This document shows, piece after piece, positions 37,601-50,435 of a stretch of DNA of 64,000 nt. Both the position numbers and the translations under genes were made by a program. This DNA comes from Diprion similis (lineage: Eukaryota; Arthropoda; Insecta; Hymenoptera; Diprionidae), in the NCBI RefSeq assembly GCF_021155765.1, contig NC_060114.1, forward strand, positions 21,496,501 through 21,560,500. The letters run 5' to 3'. Every line of letters begins with the position of its first letter. Positions within the stretch are counted from its first letter, which is position 1. Below the pieces are notes generated by a model, which was not told the DNA's origin, did no database searches, and saw only the letters and a list, made by a program, of their open reading frames with translations.

Positions 37601-40600
37601 ATCGCCCCTCAGGCTATTTTCGGTGCCCTCAGACGTAACAAAGGCGGATTCGAAATGCCCGTTGTCGCCTACAGTTCCATGGTATCCAGCGTTGACGATT
37701 TGCTCGACGTTCTTTACGACCAATTCGAGGATGACGACGACAATACCAATTCCCAGAAAGGCAAAGGCAACTCCGGAAAATTCAGCCCTCAAAACATTTT
37801 AAATGCACTGAACATCCAAAGCGATGACGACGAGGAACTCGAAGGACATATGGCCATCGAGGGATTCCTTCAATCCACCCGTTTCATGGCATTCGACAAC
37901 ACCACTATCGAACAACTCCCCAGATGTGAGTACAGTACATAGTTTAGAAAATGTGTTTCTGCTAGATGACTTAGTTTCTACTTCGGTGAACGATTTGTCA
38001 TAATGACAAATATTTTTAGGGGTCAAGTCAGCCGCAGGCGCTTTGAAAGATGGCCAGAAATTCAACTACACCAAACTGTACAATGACCACGAATTGACCG
38101 TCAGGTTCCCAACGGCGATGGGTATGTTATTCATCTACACCATGAAGACTCCTTCTCTTGTACAAATCGGCGGTGAAGTACGTGCTCGAGCCTACCCAGG
38201 CGAGTACCGTGGCTCCTCCGATCAGATAGCTATCCCTGACGCACTGAACGCAAGTGCCCAAATTCATGCTGTCTACTCCAAAAAGATGATCGCACGATTC
38301 GGATTTATCAACCCCATCAGTAACCATCACCATATGGCTGGTTACGATCAGAACTTCCAAGTCAACGTGCCATTGAGCGCTGAAGTTGATGTTGATTTCG
38401 AAAATAGCCACATCCGCATAAAACTCGAGCCCATTGACCAGGATAAGAGTTACAACCTTGTACACTACAGCAGCTGGCCATACACTGCTCAGTACGAGCT
38501 TCTCAGTGACAAACCAGTCTCCCAACAGAAGGGTTACCAGGCCATCGAAGATGACGATTCGGAGGAACGAGAGTGGTCCTTTGGACAGAAGTCCACTGGT
38601 TTCGCGTTCCGTTTCACAGCTGAAAGTGATGATGAACCTGAGCAGCTGAGCAGTTGGGCCTTGAGAATGCTCGAATCTGAAGATCCATTCGCATACATTG
38701 CCTACCCCTCGGACGATGAAAGCATCCAACAGTCAAATTACAATCTGTACTGGGACGCTAAGCAAAGCAGCAACGACGCCGTAGAATTGACGTTCTCCTA
38801 CTCCAATTACACGAAGGGAATGGGTGGCGATTCAGGTTCAAGTTCAGGTTACCAACACCCTGCAGGCCGTAAGAGCTCCGCTGGCGATGACAACCAATCT
38901 TCCAACAGCTACGTCTCAGCCCCTCAACCCAACAGTCATGAACCTGACTCCGGAAAACGTCAAGAGCAGTTCCTGAGTGAGGCCGGCTCCGGCATCAAGG
39001 ACGCGTATGTCCGGGCTTACGATTTCGGTGCGGAATTCCAGGGTAAGAACAAGGCACAATACGCAGCCACTTTAGCTGTGGCGAGCAGCTACGTTGACGA
39101 GAAGAGCCGAGTCGTCTTCTACTACGGCAGTCACCCTGCACAGCAGAAGAACTACGAGGTCTGCATGTCCGCTCAAAGCTCAAGTCCCCAAGTCCCACGC
39201 ATGAACTTCGTCCATGCATTGAAGGCCGATCCGACAACCAAGATTGCATTCGACGTTAAATTTGGCGAAAGTTGCCAGTCTGGCGCACGAGTACAAATCC
39301 AAGGTAAATTGGAGCAGTCCGACGAACGCAGAGAGTACCTTAGAGACGACCCGATGGCTCAGCGATGTGCTCAAGAGATGCAGGAGGGTAACTACGTTCT
39401 GCCAGCTTGCCGCAACGTTACGGCTCGCGCAAACTCTTTGGACGAAGGTAGCTTCACCATCAAGTACCACCAGATTCCCAAGTCAATGAAGAACATTACC
39501 GCGAAAGCCTACAGCATCGTTCGCCACCTGACGTATCACAACGCCTACGAGAACTACGTCGATGCCCAAAACCAGGCTGAAGGCCAGATCGATATCGAAT
39601 ACGAATTCTCACCCGACTTTGAAAGCTTGAACGTGACCATGAACGCCCCTGGATTTGACGCCAACATTACAGATCTGAGCATCAGCCCGTGGGCAGCTCC
39701 CCTTCTCGCCATGGACCCCGTACAATCGGCTCAACGTCGTTTCGGAAGGGAAGTCCTTGCCGGGCAATACAATCGTGAGTTAACTGTACATTCGAATAGC
39801 ACGTTTGAATTTTTTTTTTTAAAGCACATTAACGCAGTAACGTAACGAACGATCTTGTTAATTTCATTTACAGCAACTTGCGTTATTGACAACTCCGCCG
39901 CATCTACCTTCGACAACAAGACTTACCCCATCACACTTGGCAACTGTTGGCACGTTGTGATGACAGCCATTCCCGACGACGATGACGACGAAGGTCTCCC
40001 CGATGATATGGAAGTCAGCGCAGTTTGCCGTGACATCAGCGACAAGCAAAGGGAATGCAAATTGGTTTTCGGAGATTCCGAAATCCACATGTTCCCGAAC
40101 AGCAACCAGCCATCCATCAAGGTTAACGGCCAATCTGTCCAGCTTTCTAAACACGAAGTCTACCGCTACGATAACGACGAGGACGACGACGACTACTACG
40201 AATTCGAAGCTTATCTCGAACAGCAGGGTGCTGTCGTGATTCATTCCGAGAAGTTCGGTGTCAAAGCGGCCTACGACGGACAACGCATCAAGCTGGTTCT
40301 CAACAACAAATATCGTGACCAGATCCGAGGACTTTGCGGTACATACACCGGAGAAGAGGATGACGACTTCACCACTCCAGAAAACTGCATCCTGAGGAAG
40401 CCCGAGCACTTCGCTGCCAGCTACGCTCTGATCAATGAAGAACGCTGCGAAGGACTTGCAAAGGAGAACGCACGCAAGGCTGACCAAGCCAAGTGCTACC
40501 GCAAAACCCTTCTTCTCGGTAATGTCGTCAGCGACCAGGATGCCGGACGTGAAAGGAGGCGCGAATATTCCCACGGTAACAACTATCAGAGGCCTAGTCA

Positions 40601-40883
40601 TTCCAACAGCCAGGCACACGGCAGCTGCACTACCTACCGCACTAGCGTGGCTCAAGAGGGTGGCCAAATATGTTTCTCTCAGAGGCCAGTCGCCGCCTGC
40701 GCTCCTGGCTGCAAGCCGACCGGCAAGCAAGAAAAGACCGTGAAGATGCACTGCGTTGAGAAGAGCAGCTACGCCGAGTCTCTTGCCCAGCGCATCGACC
40801 AGGGAGCTCATCCCGACTTCAGCCAGAAGCCCCACAACAAGAGCTCCAGGATCACCGTCCCGGAGAGCTGCGTTCCCGCATAG
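34686..40883 (+). CDS. Vg: Vitellogenin (yolk protein precursor)
   Basis: Large lipid-transfer glycoprotein made in the fat body and taken up by oocytes (family knowledge). Six coding exons: 34686-34731, 34965-35683, 35808-37369, 37453-37925, 38020-39774 and 39874-40883, all GT/AG with matching phases (1, 0, 2, 1, 1), giving 1,854 residues. The second ATG (34701, residue 6) gives the classic signal peptide MWSPLLLCLLVGIASA and is likely the real start. The Vitellogenin_N domain runs from about 22 to 760 and is interrupted by a polyserine tract (350-367), an RXXR furin-type site RQAR (392-395) and a second serine cluster (404-417). DUF1943 follows (about 790-1090). A von Willebrand factor D domain begins near 1520, with DGQR (1653-1656) and GLCG (1671-1674) at the usual spacing, then a cysteine-rich C-terminus. 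Many acidic Asp runs flank the vWD region. The frame is intact throughout. Confidence 0.97.
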
Positions 40884-43353
40884 ATCACATCGTCGGAAGT
40901 ACACCGTTTCATCGCTTATCTGACGTTGTACATTGGCGGTATTTTATGACGACTGGCGATACCTGTGGACATGTGTATATATGTAATAATATAGAGTATA
41001 GAGAATTTACAATGTTATCGAATATTTAAAAATTAATTCCAAATTAAAATGGAAAAGAGAATTACAAAGTTCATGTATTTATATTGAATAAAAATTTTCA
41101 TTGCATATTACCTGATCGCTTGTGGGCTGTTAACTCAATTTAATAACATCTATGGTATAATATTTTTTTTTCAGATAATTTTTTCTTTATTTAAATTACA
41201 TTTAAATTACACCTACTATTTATACCAGCATACAAAAAGACCAGCAAGGGCTCCGAAACACTCTCTGAATAATTTACTCATGACAATTTACGACGCCGTT
41301 CAATTATTTCAGTCGGAAATATATTAGGACACGCGATCTTGACGTCTGGATTACCTAATTGTATATTTCCAGTCTCCTCAAAATAATCGATTTAATAATT
41401 TTAATGAATTCTTATTGAAATCAAATTATACTTTTCCATCGTAATCGTAATTGATTTGTATTCATTTATAATGATTGTAATAATCAATAATCAATAATAG
41501 TTCTGTCGCAGTCAAAACTTTGTGGATTATCTTCTCGTTCTCATTATAATAATAGTTATACATGCATACATCATTATATTTGACTAAAAATGACTAAAAT
41601 GTATTTTTCTTTTATATTTAGCCAAATCTATAATAAAATTTTGCTTCTGATTACTTAATTCTCAAATAAAAAAAATTGCAATATGCCCAAGACTCATGAA
41701 ATCTCTCACTTTTTCAATATGGCCTTCGTCTACAGCTTGTATACGACGTATTTGGCATCTAATATCGTTAGAGCCTGTAAGTTTAAAGAAATATCGCTGG
41801 ATTCTGATGAACGAAGGAAAAAACATTCTCGATAGAAAAACCTGGCTGAATAACAGACAGTACGTTGATTAATGAAGAACTGAATCCTTGAAAAAATTTG
41901 ATAGTGCAACCTTAACTCCAAACATATCGTACTCGAGAGGTTATACATTGTTGTTTTTTGCCACTTCAGTTTCAATAGCAGAAGCAACGACTGGGGGGCT
42001 ATTTCTTATCTGAATCCACGTCCACCGACGTTATAATATATTTCCTATGATAGTACGGAAAACAAAGAAAGTAAAGGAAAAAAATAAAGTACAGAATAGC
42101 TGTATACACAAATTACTGTCGAAAAATGAAAAATTGATTCGATTCTTTGTTGAATTTCCGCTCAATAGATAAGGTAAAAAATGTTCGCGACTGTGTTTGG
42201 TAAGTGACTTTCGGAATGTACAGACATCAGCAACGCACGCCTCACAGATTAAACAGAAAAAAAAATGATGTTTTCAAATGACAAAAATCGATGTATATAT
42301 AAACTATACGTATGTATATGAATATTGTAATTTGTCACGACACTTTCACGTTCACCATACAAATATATGGATATCAAATTTATGTTTACATGTGAATTAA
42401 TTAATTAATTACCGTTATAACATTTTTACGATAAATGTTTTCTTTTTAATATTAATATTATAATAATATTATGTATAAACGTGTTGGTATATCAAAGTAC
42501 GTAGCAATGAAATTTGATTTCAAGGTAACCAACCAATATGTGTATATTAAAGTGTTCGTTTTCAGTTAAACTGACAGTGAAACAGAGAGGAAATATGCAA
42601 TAAGCGCAGGTTTCAGAATGACATTGATTGTACAATTATTAGAATTCTGGTCTGCAGTATAAATAGAGTAAAAGTCCTTATTTTAAATCCTTCAACTGCC
42701 AGCCCTCATCTATTATTATTATAGATTTAGTAATATGCAGCAGTACAAAATTGGAAATTGTGTATATAAATATAGCCTACTATTGAATTCTGGAGGAACA
42801 TGATTATTAATTATATTAAGGTCCAGTGAAACTCGACTTTCCTCAGGTGTAGAAACCCGTTATAAAAGTTCAACACGTGTGCCACGATGCTGTCGCCGCA
42901 CAGTGTAGCATTACTAAAACGTGAAACACTGTACATCGCGAAGCATTGCAGCGAGCAAGAAATATCCCAAAAATTGTCACAAGAGCAATACTTATTCTTA
43001 CTTTTCTTTAGGTGAAAGTGTTTCACATCAAAATATCATGGGAGTCATTTTTTCGCTATGAGATGCTCTTGCACTGTTTTTTTCATTTCCTTCCTGTAAT
43101 ACAATTATACGATTTTCGAAACACACGATGTCATGCTGACGCCATAGAGAATATGTTGCAACCCGATTTGCGTGTTCGCCTCTCATCTTGATAACGATAA
43201 TTAAATTATCCTAAATATATAATAATATCGTATGTACAATTTTTACGTTTAGTAGCAACAAGCCATGCGTGGATGGTTTGATGTGTACAAGATACCATAC
43301 GCGGTGTTATATATACACATATATATATATATGTATATAAAAAATCCGCTTCG
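40884..43353. other. Intergenic between convergent vitellogenin and plastin
   Basis: The two genes point at each other, so this AT-rich stretch holds the vitellogenin 3' untranslated region (to about 41105) and, on the minus strand, the plastin 3' untranslated region below 43354. A TA-rich run is seen at about 43308-43341. No further exon is recognisable. Confidence 0.5.
41087..41092 (+). terminator. Poly(A) signal of vitellogenin
   Basis: AATAAA about 200 bp after the stop codon, followed by AT-rich sequence. It is the first canonical signal downstream of the stop that I noticed. Confidence 0.6.
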
Positions 43354-45725
43354 TTACTGGACGATAACGTCGCCGTTGCTCGTCTTGACGGAGTCCATGT
43401 TTGGTACGTAGTCCAAGGCCATAAGGCAGGCGAAAACTGTCATCACCATTTTTGGTTTAACTTCCGTGATGTCTTCGGGCAGGGCGTAAACCCTCGCCCC
43501 AATTTTGCGCGCCATGGATATCGCGTATTTCGCGTTGTCCAGGTTCTCCTGCTCGGTGCCGCCCTCCTTCACCAGATCGTAGTTTATGATTCCCGGTTTT
43601 ATCGTGTCGATCAGGTCGATAACCACCTTCGCGTCGGATATGCTGTAGTCCTGAAAGCTCTTTATGCTGCTGCTCTTTCCCGCAGCCTGAAGCTTCGAGT
43701 TGACCCACTGGACGATCGATTTCTCGACAATCGGACTGCCCTGGTTCCCAGCCAACGAGGCAAGGATCGATAGAGTGTAGGACCTCATTAGCTGCCATAT
43801 CAAAGCGAGCGTCAGAGTCGCGTTGCCGTCGTTAATGTCCTGCCCGGCAATACCGACAAGCGAGAAGTTCATCTGTTTACCAAGGTCAACGGCGTAGTTG
43901 CAGTTCTCCAACTTCTCCATGAACTTTCTGAGCTTGGTGAACTTCTTGTGAACCTTGTTCCAGCTGACCGTGCCTGGCTTGATAATGTCGTAGAGTTGGA
44001 ATATCACAAGACCGTCGGCTAAGTCGGAGTAGAGCCAATTCACGTGGGGCGAAATGCCCAACGAGTTCATCCAATTTCTGTAAGTTTTCTCCTCCCTCGT
44101 TTCCTCCAGTGACTCCAGTCCTTCGATCACGGTCTCAGGGTTGTCCAGGCCAGGATGGTTGTTGAACAGATTGGCAACGAAGGCCAAGTTGAGCTTGTAA
44201 ATGCCGTTGACGACATCGCTCGGCGTGACGAAACTTCGGCATCCAAGTTTAGCGGCTTGCTGCAGCATTATCTCCGCCCTCGTACTGTGGTTTGGTTCCA
44301 TCAGCGCCTCGAGAGTCACATCAGCGTCTCCAGGAGCTATTTGCTTTATCAGATGCGAGTAGATCTCCGAATCGGTGATGTCCGACTGGAAGTTGTTGCA
44401 CCTCCTCGCTATTCCAGCATTCTGGAGGTGATGGTTCACCCATCGTAGGAGTATTGCCTCCGGCGACAACTTCAGCAGGTCCTCAATCCGCTCTCCGTCC
44501 TGCAGCAGCGTTGTCAAACCCGGACAGTTCTCAAGGGTTATTTGATTGAATAATCCGATTCTAATTATCTGCCATAAGAGTCCGAGGACCAGGTGAGGTG
44601 ATCCTTTTGTCAAATCGTGTGCGTCGATGTTTATTATGTTGCAACCGATTGCTTGGGCCGATGACAGAGCCAGCGTCAAGTTCTCATGCTTCGTGTAGAG
44701 GGTTAAATTCTTCTTGTTTATAGTCCTTTCGTCGATCGTGTCCGGGCAGGAATGGTTTATAATTTTACTGTAACAAACATGTTTCAAAATCAGTCATGAA
44801 CTTCAATTGGAATCGCAAATCATGAAACGGGTGAGTCATGGCATTTTGATTGCCAAATCCATAGGATTTGATCAGATGTTTTTAATATACCGAATATGAA
44901 GAGTAAGCCGTTCATGTAACAAATGGATTAACTACTCAAAACCACGCCTCTTTATCTGATAGCCCTGAAAGCATGCTTTATCTAATCTTACAATTAATAG
45001 TCTACACGATTCTTTCAGCATTCCGTGTCCGATGATCTTGACTTACCACAGGAGTATTCCATCCTTGACCTTATCGTAGAGAGTTTTTCCTTCTGGATCA
45101 ATCGGCAGGAGGTGTTTCAGGTCCGGATCGTATCCCAAGTTTGTATTTACCCAATCGCTGAAGGCCAGCTGTTCTTCCAGCCTGACCGAATGGGTGGTAC
45201 CCTCGCTCGAGGCGTCAGAAATACCGCCAAGAGTTTCCAAATTCTCTTTCTTAGATACAACTTGTTTGAAGGTAGACCCAAGCTCGTTGGCTTTCAACTC
45301 TTTGCATAGTTTCTCAAACTCCTCAAAGGACAATCGTCCTTTATGCTCCAGTCGCTCCTTGTCGTCGTACTCTTCAATCATTTGGCGAACTTTGTAGCCG
45401 GGCATTTTGAATCCACATACGGCCAACGCTGTTCTAAGCTCAGCCAAGTCAATGAAACCATCTCCATTTTGATCAATCTGCAACAAAACGGCAAAATTGG
45501 TTTTCAAATAATTCACATATTCATTAAATCATCACTCACACTACAACCCTGTTAATCTCTATCGTTGTGAATATTTTATTGATTTTCTGCGCGTAAGATG
45601 TTAATTACTGGTGATGACACTGCAGAGAAAAGACATGGAAAACAACTTACTGAGTTAAACAGATTGAAAAAATCTTGGAAATATTCGTCCATAACATCCC
45701 ATTTTTGCATCGATTGGATCTCCAT
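43354..45725 (-). CDS. Fim: Plastin/fimbrin, actin-bundling protein (proximal isoform)
   Basis: Cross-links actin filaments into tight bundles under calcium control (family knowledge). Coding exons on the minus strand: 45725-45651, 45477-45047 and 44767-43354; phases 0 and 2 match, giving 639 residues, near the usual 625-640. The first exon encodes [20 protein letters not shown], whose helix leads into a canonical EF-hand loop, [12 protein letters not shown] (27-38). The second EF-hand (about 60-85) has a degenerate loop ([17 protein letters not shown]), so it may not bind calcium. Four calponin-homology domains follow in two actin-binding pairs; marks include [35 protein letters not shown] and [14 protein letters not shown]. 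The tail DVIVQ is short. Two of three junctions fall inside highly conserved plastin sequence, which fixes them. A second first exon lies far upstream (56331-56381). Confidence 0.93.
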
Positions 45726-47682
45726 TGTTACTATTATTGTTGTTAAGCACACTGAATAATTATACTACCGGGAGACAAGAATTCAGCAAAACGTTCTCGC
45801 GGAACTCTACCGAATTGAAACTTGCAAAAGCACTCAGTGAGTCGACAGTCGGGCAGACACAGCTGCTTATCAACGTTATCATTGATACGGAGGTTCGATG
45901 AAAAAAAGAATTCGAAAAAAAAAATGTACGGGAACCAATACACTTTCAGCTTTTATTACATCACCGCGCACATACGCGGATAAGACAGAGTATTACACGA
46001 TTGAACAAGATTTTATCAATCGATGGAAGCTGTAGATTAAACGTTGACGTTTGGAAGTACCTTTTTGTACGAAGTACACTCGGTCACTTGCAAATTATTT
46101 TTTATTAAGGGTGTCGGGAAAACCAATATCCGTTGCAATCGTCTAGAATGTACCTTTGCACATATAATACCAATCAACAGAAAATCGATGGTTCTTAAAG
46201 TCAACGAGGAGGAGAAGAACTGTTTTCGAACCCGGTCATAGACAGTGAATACCGATCATGCCGTGTGATTCTCGCTGTCAGTTTTTGAGCGGATGGAAAA
46301 AAGTAGAGAAAAATGAAAACTAATCGACGTAGTGTTTGCTTGGCTCATTCTCACTTCAGTTTATCCGAGTGAAACGAACTCTCTGATATACGACGAACTC
46401 TTGAATCGAGGTTACAGACCTGGCCTGTCACCAAGGACAAGGTTGCGCGGTGGCACGTGGACCATAAGTTGACCAGTACCTGCCATCTGCATTTCAACAG
46501 TGCTGTATAATCCTCGATGACTTCGGGATTCTGTTTCCTTCGTTTATAATCGCGAGTAGAGAGTCATTGAGAATAAACGAGCGTCGAAATGAATCATGAA
46601 TCGTAATTGCTAACTCGTCACACGTAGTTTCACCAATTAGAATCTGATCTCTAACCGAACCTATACGCTGGAAAATCGTCACACCGCATGACAAACGAAA
46701 AGTTGGATAATCTTGGATCGGCGTCCCTTAATCGATTCGGCGATATCTCTTGAAATGGAGGACAAAGTCTAAGTTCGAATTTCAATGACAGTTATCCGTA
46801 GTCGGTAAAATACATAATAATATATTTCAACGTTATTTCTTCGGTGTGAAAACAAGATTTGAAATTCATAATATGTGAACTAACAATAATTATTTTGATA
46901 CGATAATTGGATGTTTTTCAGCCGGGATCGTCGCGATTTTTCTCCTCAGGGTGACTCACTCCTTCGCTACGATGAATAATTACGAATTGTTTGAAACGAA
47001 GACATCGCACGACGAGATCGGAATTTCTCATAAACATACTTGTATCGTGAACTATACTACCGAGGTCGTCGGGCGCCCGATGACGCGATCATAACAGTTT
47101 CAAACGCATTGATGCACACGTGTGTCTGTGTAAATCTGATCCACAGCTGTGAACGCGGATCGAAAAAAAGTATAACGAATCCCGCTTTGTAACGGTTTTT
47201 ATTGTTCCAATTCCAATCCCCGTTGTAATCACTCTGCCTCCCTGCTTCGAGAGAAATTCCGCGCGGCTAATATGCGCAAACATGGGTTGTAATTATAATA
47301 TTAAGCAGGGTACAGTAATTGTTATCTGAAAACAATACGAACGAGTAAGAATTTTTTCACTCCTCAATTAAACTGCAGAGGTTATTGTAAAACGGTTTTT
47401 GTTTTTCTTTTTTTTTTATGGCAGTGGAGTTTTGAAAATTAAAAAAACATCAGCTACTATCAATGATCATCCGTTGACGCATTAGAGGAAAGTGAGAGTG
47501 TCCCTATTATTGGTCAACATTCGAAAGTCAGTCGAACAAGGTAGGAAATAGGTACGCGGGAAAGCGCATATAGATTGTTTGTATGTTACTGTATGTAGTA
47601 TAAGACATACGTAAGAGCCATTTAATACAAATCTGGATGCGACTGAATTGAGCGGCAATTGGATTTGGAGAAGTTCACCTTG

Positions 47683-47885
47683 TTGAAGTTAGTAACGTTA
47701 TCGTGACGATTCATGCTGCGGAAAAACCGTTATTCCGTGATTTTGGAATTGTTTGAAATTCGGTAAACCGTAATAAAAGGAAACGTATTCATATTGGGAA
47801 ATCTCCGTTCCTTTACGATCATTGTAAAAATAAGAAAATAGTGTTTTTTCTTCAACGTTTCGTTACAATAATGTTATTAACTAGA
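47683..47885. mobile_element. MITE-like element A with terminal inverted repeats
   Basis: The left end TTGAAGTTAGTAACGTTATC pairs, with several mismatches, with the right end that reads (inverse complement) CTAGTTAATAACATTATTGT. It is about 200 bp with no coding capacity. Its ends resemble those of the element at 50261-50435, which suggests one non-autonomous DNA-transposon family. No clear target-site duplication was seen. Confidence 0.45.
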
Positions 47886-50260
47886 ATCTCGTAGAATTTC
47901 AATTCTGGTTGGTGATTATTCAGAGCCATGTACAGTCAGCATAGAAATGATGAGCGACGATGTTGAATAAGCAAATGGTCTCCAATCCTGACTTCGACAT
48001 GGCAAGTGGGCTGCAGATCTCAATGTAATTATATCATCGCAATGACGCAAGTTCTTTAATCAATGCAAAATAAGACAGAAGTCGAGCCTACGCCTCTCTT
48101 GACGCCAATCTGGCCATGGAACGTTTGTGACCGGCCGTCCCACACATCCAATTGGAAGATCCCTGAAATCTGGCTGACTTTTCAATTCGATGAAACATGC
48201 TTTCGTTACAATTCTGTAGCTCTCTCGTGCAGATGGTGTGGAAATAAAGTATTAGTTTTTCTCATTCACTCCACATAAGGTTCTGCTGGCCATGAGATGA
48301 TTCCGCGTCATACCTTATACTCGCATGTCTTTTTTCATTGTACGTAAGTGTCTGTAAGTCTGACTTCTGCATCAGGATCAAAGAAAACTGTTCAAAAGCT
48401 GATGAATTGCACTGTCAACGATACAGACGGACATAGCCATTAATATCCCAGACAACGTCACGACTTTTCCGATAATTTTTACTTCATACATGGCAGTGGC
48501 TATAGTACCACGTGGACGTACCGAGGTACATCCGCGTCATCGTAATTCTACACACTTGTCCGTACAATTCACGGCCAATTGATGCTTCCGTAGACAAGAG
48601 TTTAGAAGATCCTTTCTTGAAACGCTTCCTGAGGGGCCTTTTATTGGATGAAGCGGGGTCACGAGCATCTTGACCCTAAAGGTTTAATTAAGATTGGTCG
48701 TATTGTTGCTGCCTCTGGCAGGGTTCATTCATAAAATCAACCAGGCCTTAAGTTACCAAACGGAATAGGTATGCCTATTGCGTCGCACCTCGTCGGCTGG
48801 CTCATTACAAAAACCTATTTATCGTGAGATGAGTCAATCCCAGAGTCATAGGGCGGTGTTTCTTTGTCAATAACTAGGACATACACTACGTTTGCCTCCA
48901 CTTAGTGTGCCAAACATGAAAGAAAGCGGTTTCAAATTCAACAAAGACAGCGGGTGTTGGTATGTATTCCATTTTGTGAGTGTACATACATGGAGTGTTG
49001 TTACAGAGTGATGCAACTAAACGCAATTGCATACGAGTTTTAACAGGACACGTGTTGTTGCAGTTGCTCATTTGAGGAATGAAATCGGGGACGTCTGGAA
49101 CTTGGCGTCGTGTATGTTAAGAAAAAACCAAATGAACAATCAGAAATTCTAGAAATCTTTAACGAGAAGTTAGAACTACAAAGACATTTTTTTTTCAACG
49201 AGGCGCCGGCTTTACGGACGTGAATTATGTTTGGAATGGTATTCAACGATGTTGTGTTAAATTTTTTTTCTTCAATTTTATTTCCTTCAAGAAAGTGATA
49301 CCTATTCTGTATTCCATCGGTATCATTTCATTTTTGTTAAAGTCATTTTTACTCACTATTCACGACACCGCAAATGTTACTTAATATGTGCAGCCAAGGT
49401 GGTGGTCTTTGCCGCTAAGGAAGCCAAAAAGTACATCGAATTATCAACGAACTTGACGCTGTTAAACCAAAGTAACGTATTCAATTAATTAACCAATTTT
49501 AACTACTACCACTACTACTTCTATTACTGCAGTAAGTTTCCTGTACGAGGAAACAAAGGAGCGGCGGCATAATTACGTTCTCAAAGAACCGTCGGCTAGC
49601 ACATTCGAGGGAAAGATTTTAACAAGTGAACTACGCCTAATCTCTGAGAAAAGTGTACCTTCTATAATATCATAATTTTGCGTACCGTAAGCGTGAACCC
49701 TATTATGAAGAGAAAAGAGGTCGGGCTAACCAGAAAATACGAAACCACAGCCTTTGGAGCTAGCTAATCAATGGCTGATTGTGAAGTCAATACCTAACAA
49801 CTTAGACCAGTGAGTTAAAAGCTCATAATCGATGGTATATTGAACGGGAAAATCGTCATGGTCAAACGACGCACACGTCATCCATGGTTAATGGAACAAC
49901 CTGGAGCCAAAGATGAATCATATCGACGTGAAAGTGAGGTATACACCCATGGAACAACAGCAGTGATCTCTTAACCCGGATTCCATAATTCGTCATAACA
50001 CAAGAGTTCATAACTACCGAAAGAATGACTGGCTCTCGGACGGCAGACTATCTCTCACAACTTCGTCAAGTATCATTTCGATTACAAGACACTCCCACGT
50101 CCGCTCATCTCTCCATCCGTCCGAGCATCCGTATAATAATATACAGAGACGCGTGAGCAAGCGAATGATAAGAGAATCGCGTCTTTTTTATTCTTGATTA
50201 GACACCAGGGAACGACGACCTTTTACGACTAAATATCGTTCCAGCTGATTATGAGAAGTG

Positions 50261-50435
50261 CTCATCGATATGAGGATGAAGTTGGTAACGTTACTTTATC
50301 AATCACGCATGTTTAGGAAAACTCTTACTTGAAAAGTCATCTCCTTGAAAGTCATTTTGAGGTTAAGAAATAATGATTTTTTTCCCCTAATGTTTCGTTA
50401 TATCAATGTTACCAACTTCAGCCATATTCGATGAG
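50261..50435. mobile_element. MITE-like element B with terminal inverted repeats
   Basis: The left end CTCATCGATATGAGGATGAA, then GTTGGTAACGTTA, matches the inverse complement of the right end (CTCATCGAATATGGCTGAAG, then TTGGTAACATTG). The arms are about 35-40 bp, and weaker pairing seems to continue inward. It is about 175 bp and non-coding. It shares the core GAAGTTrGTAACrTTA with element A. Confidence 0.55.

Noticed and set aside
39864..40904. 346-codon open frame antisense to the last vitellogenin exon
   Set aside because: It is a shadow of the strong codon bias of vitellogenin on the other strand; it has no motif or conserved family.
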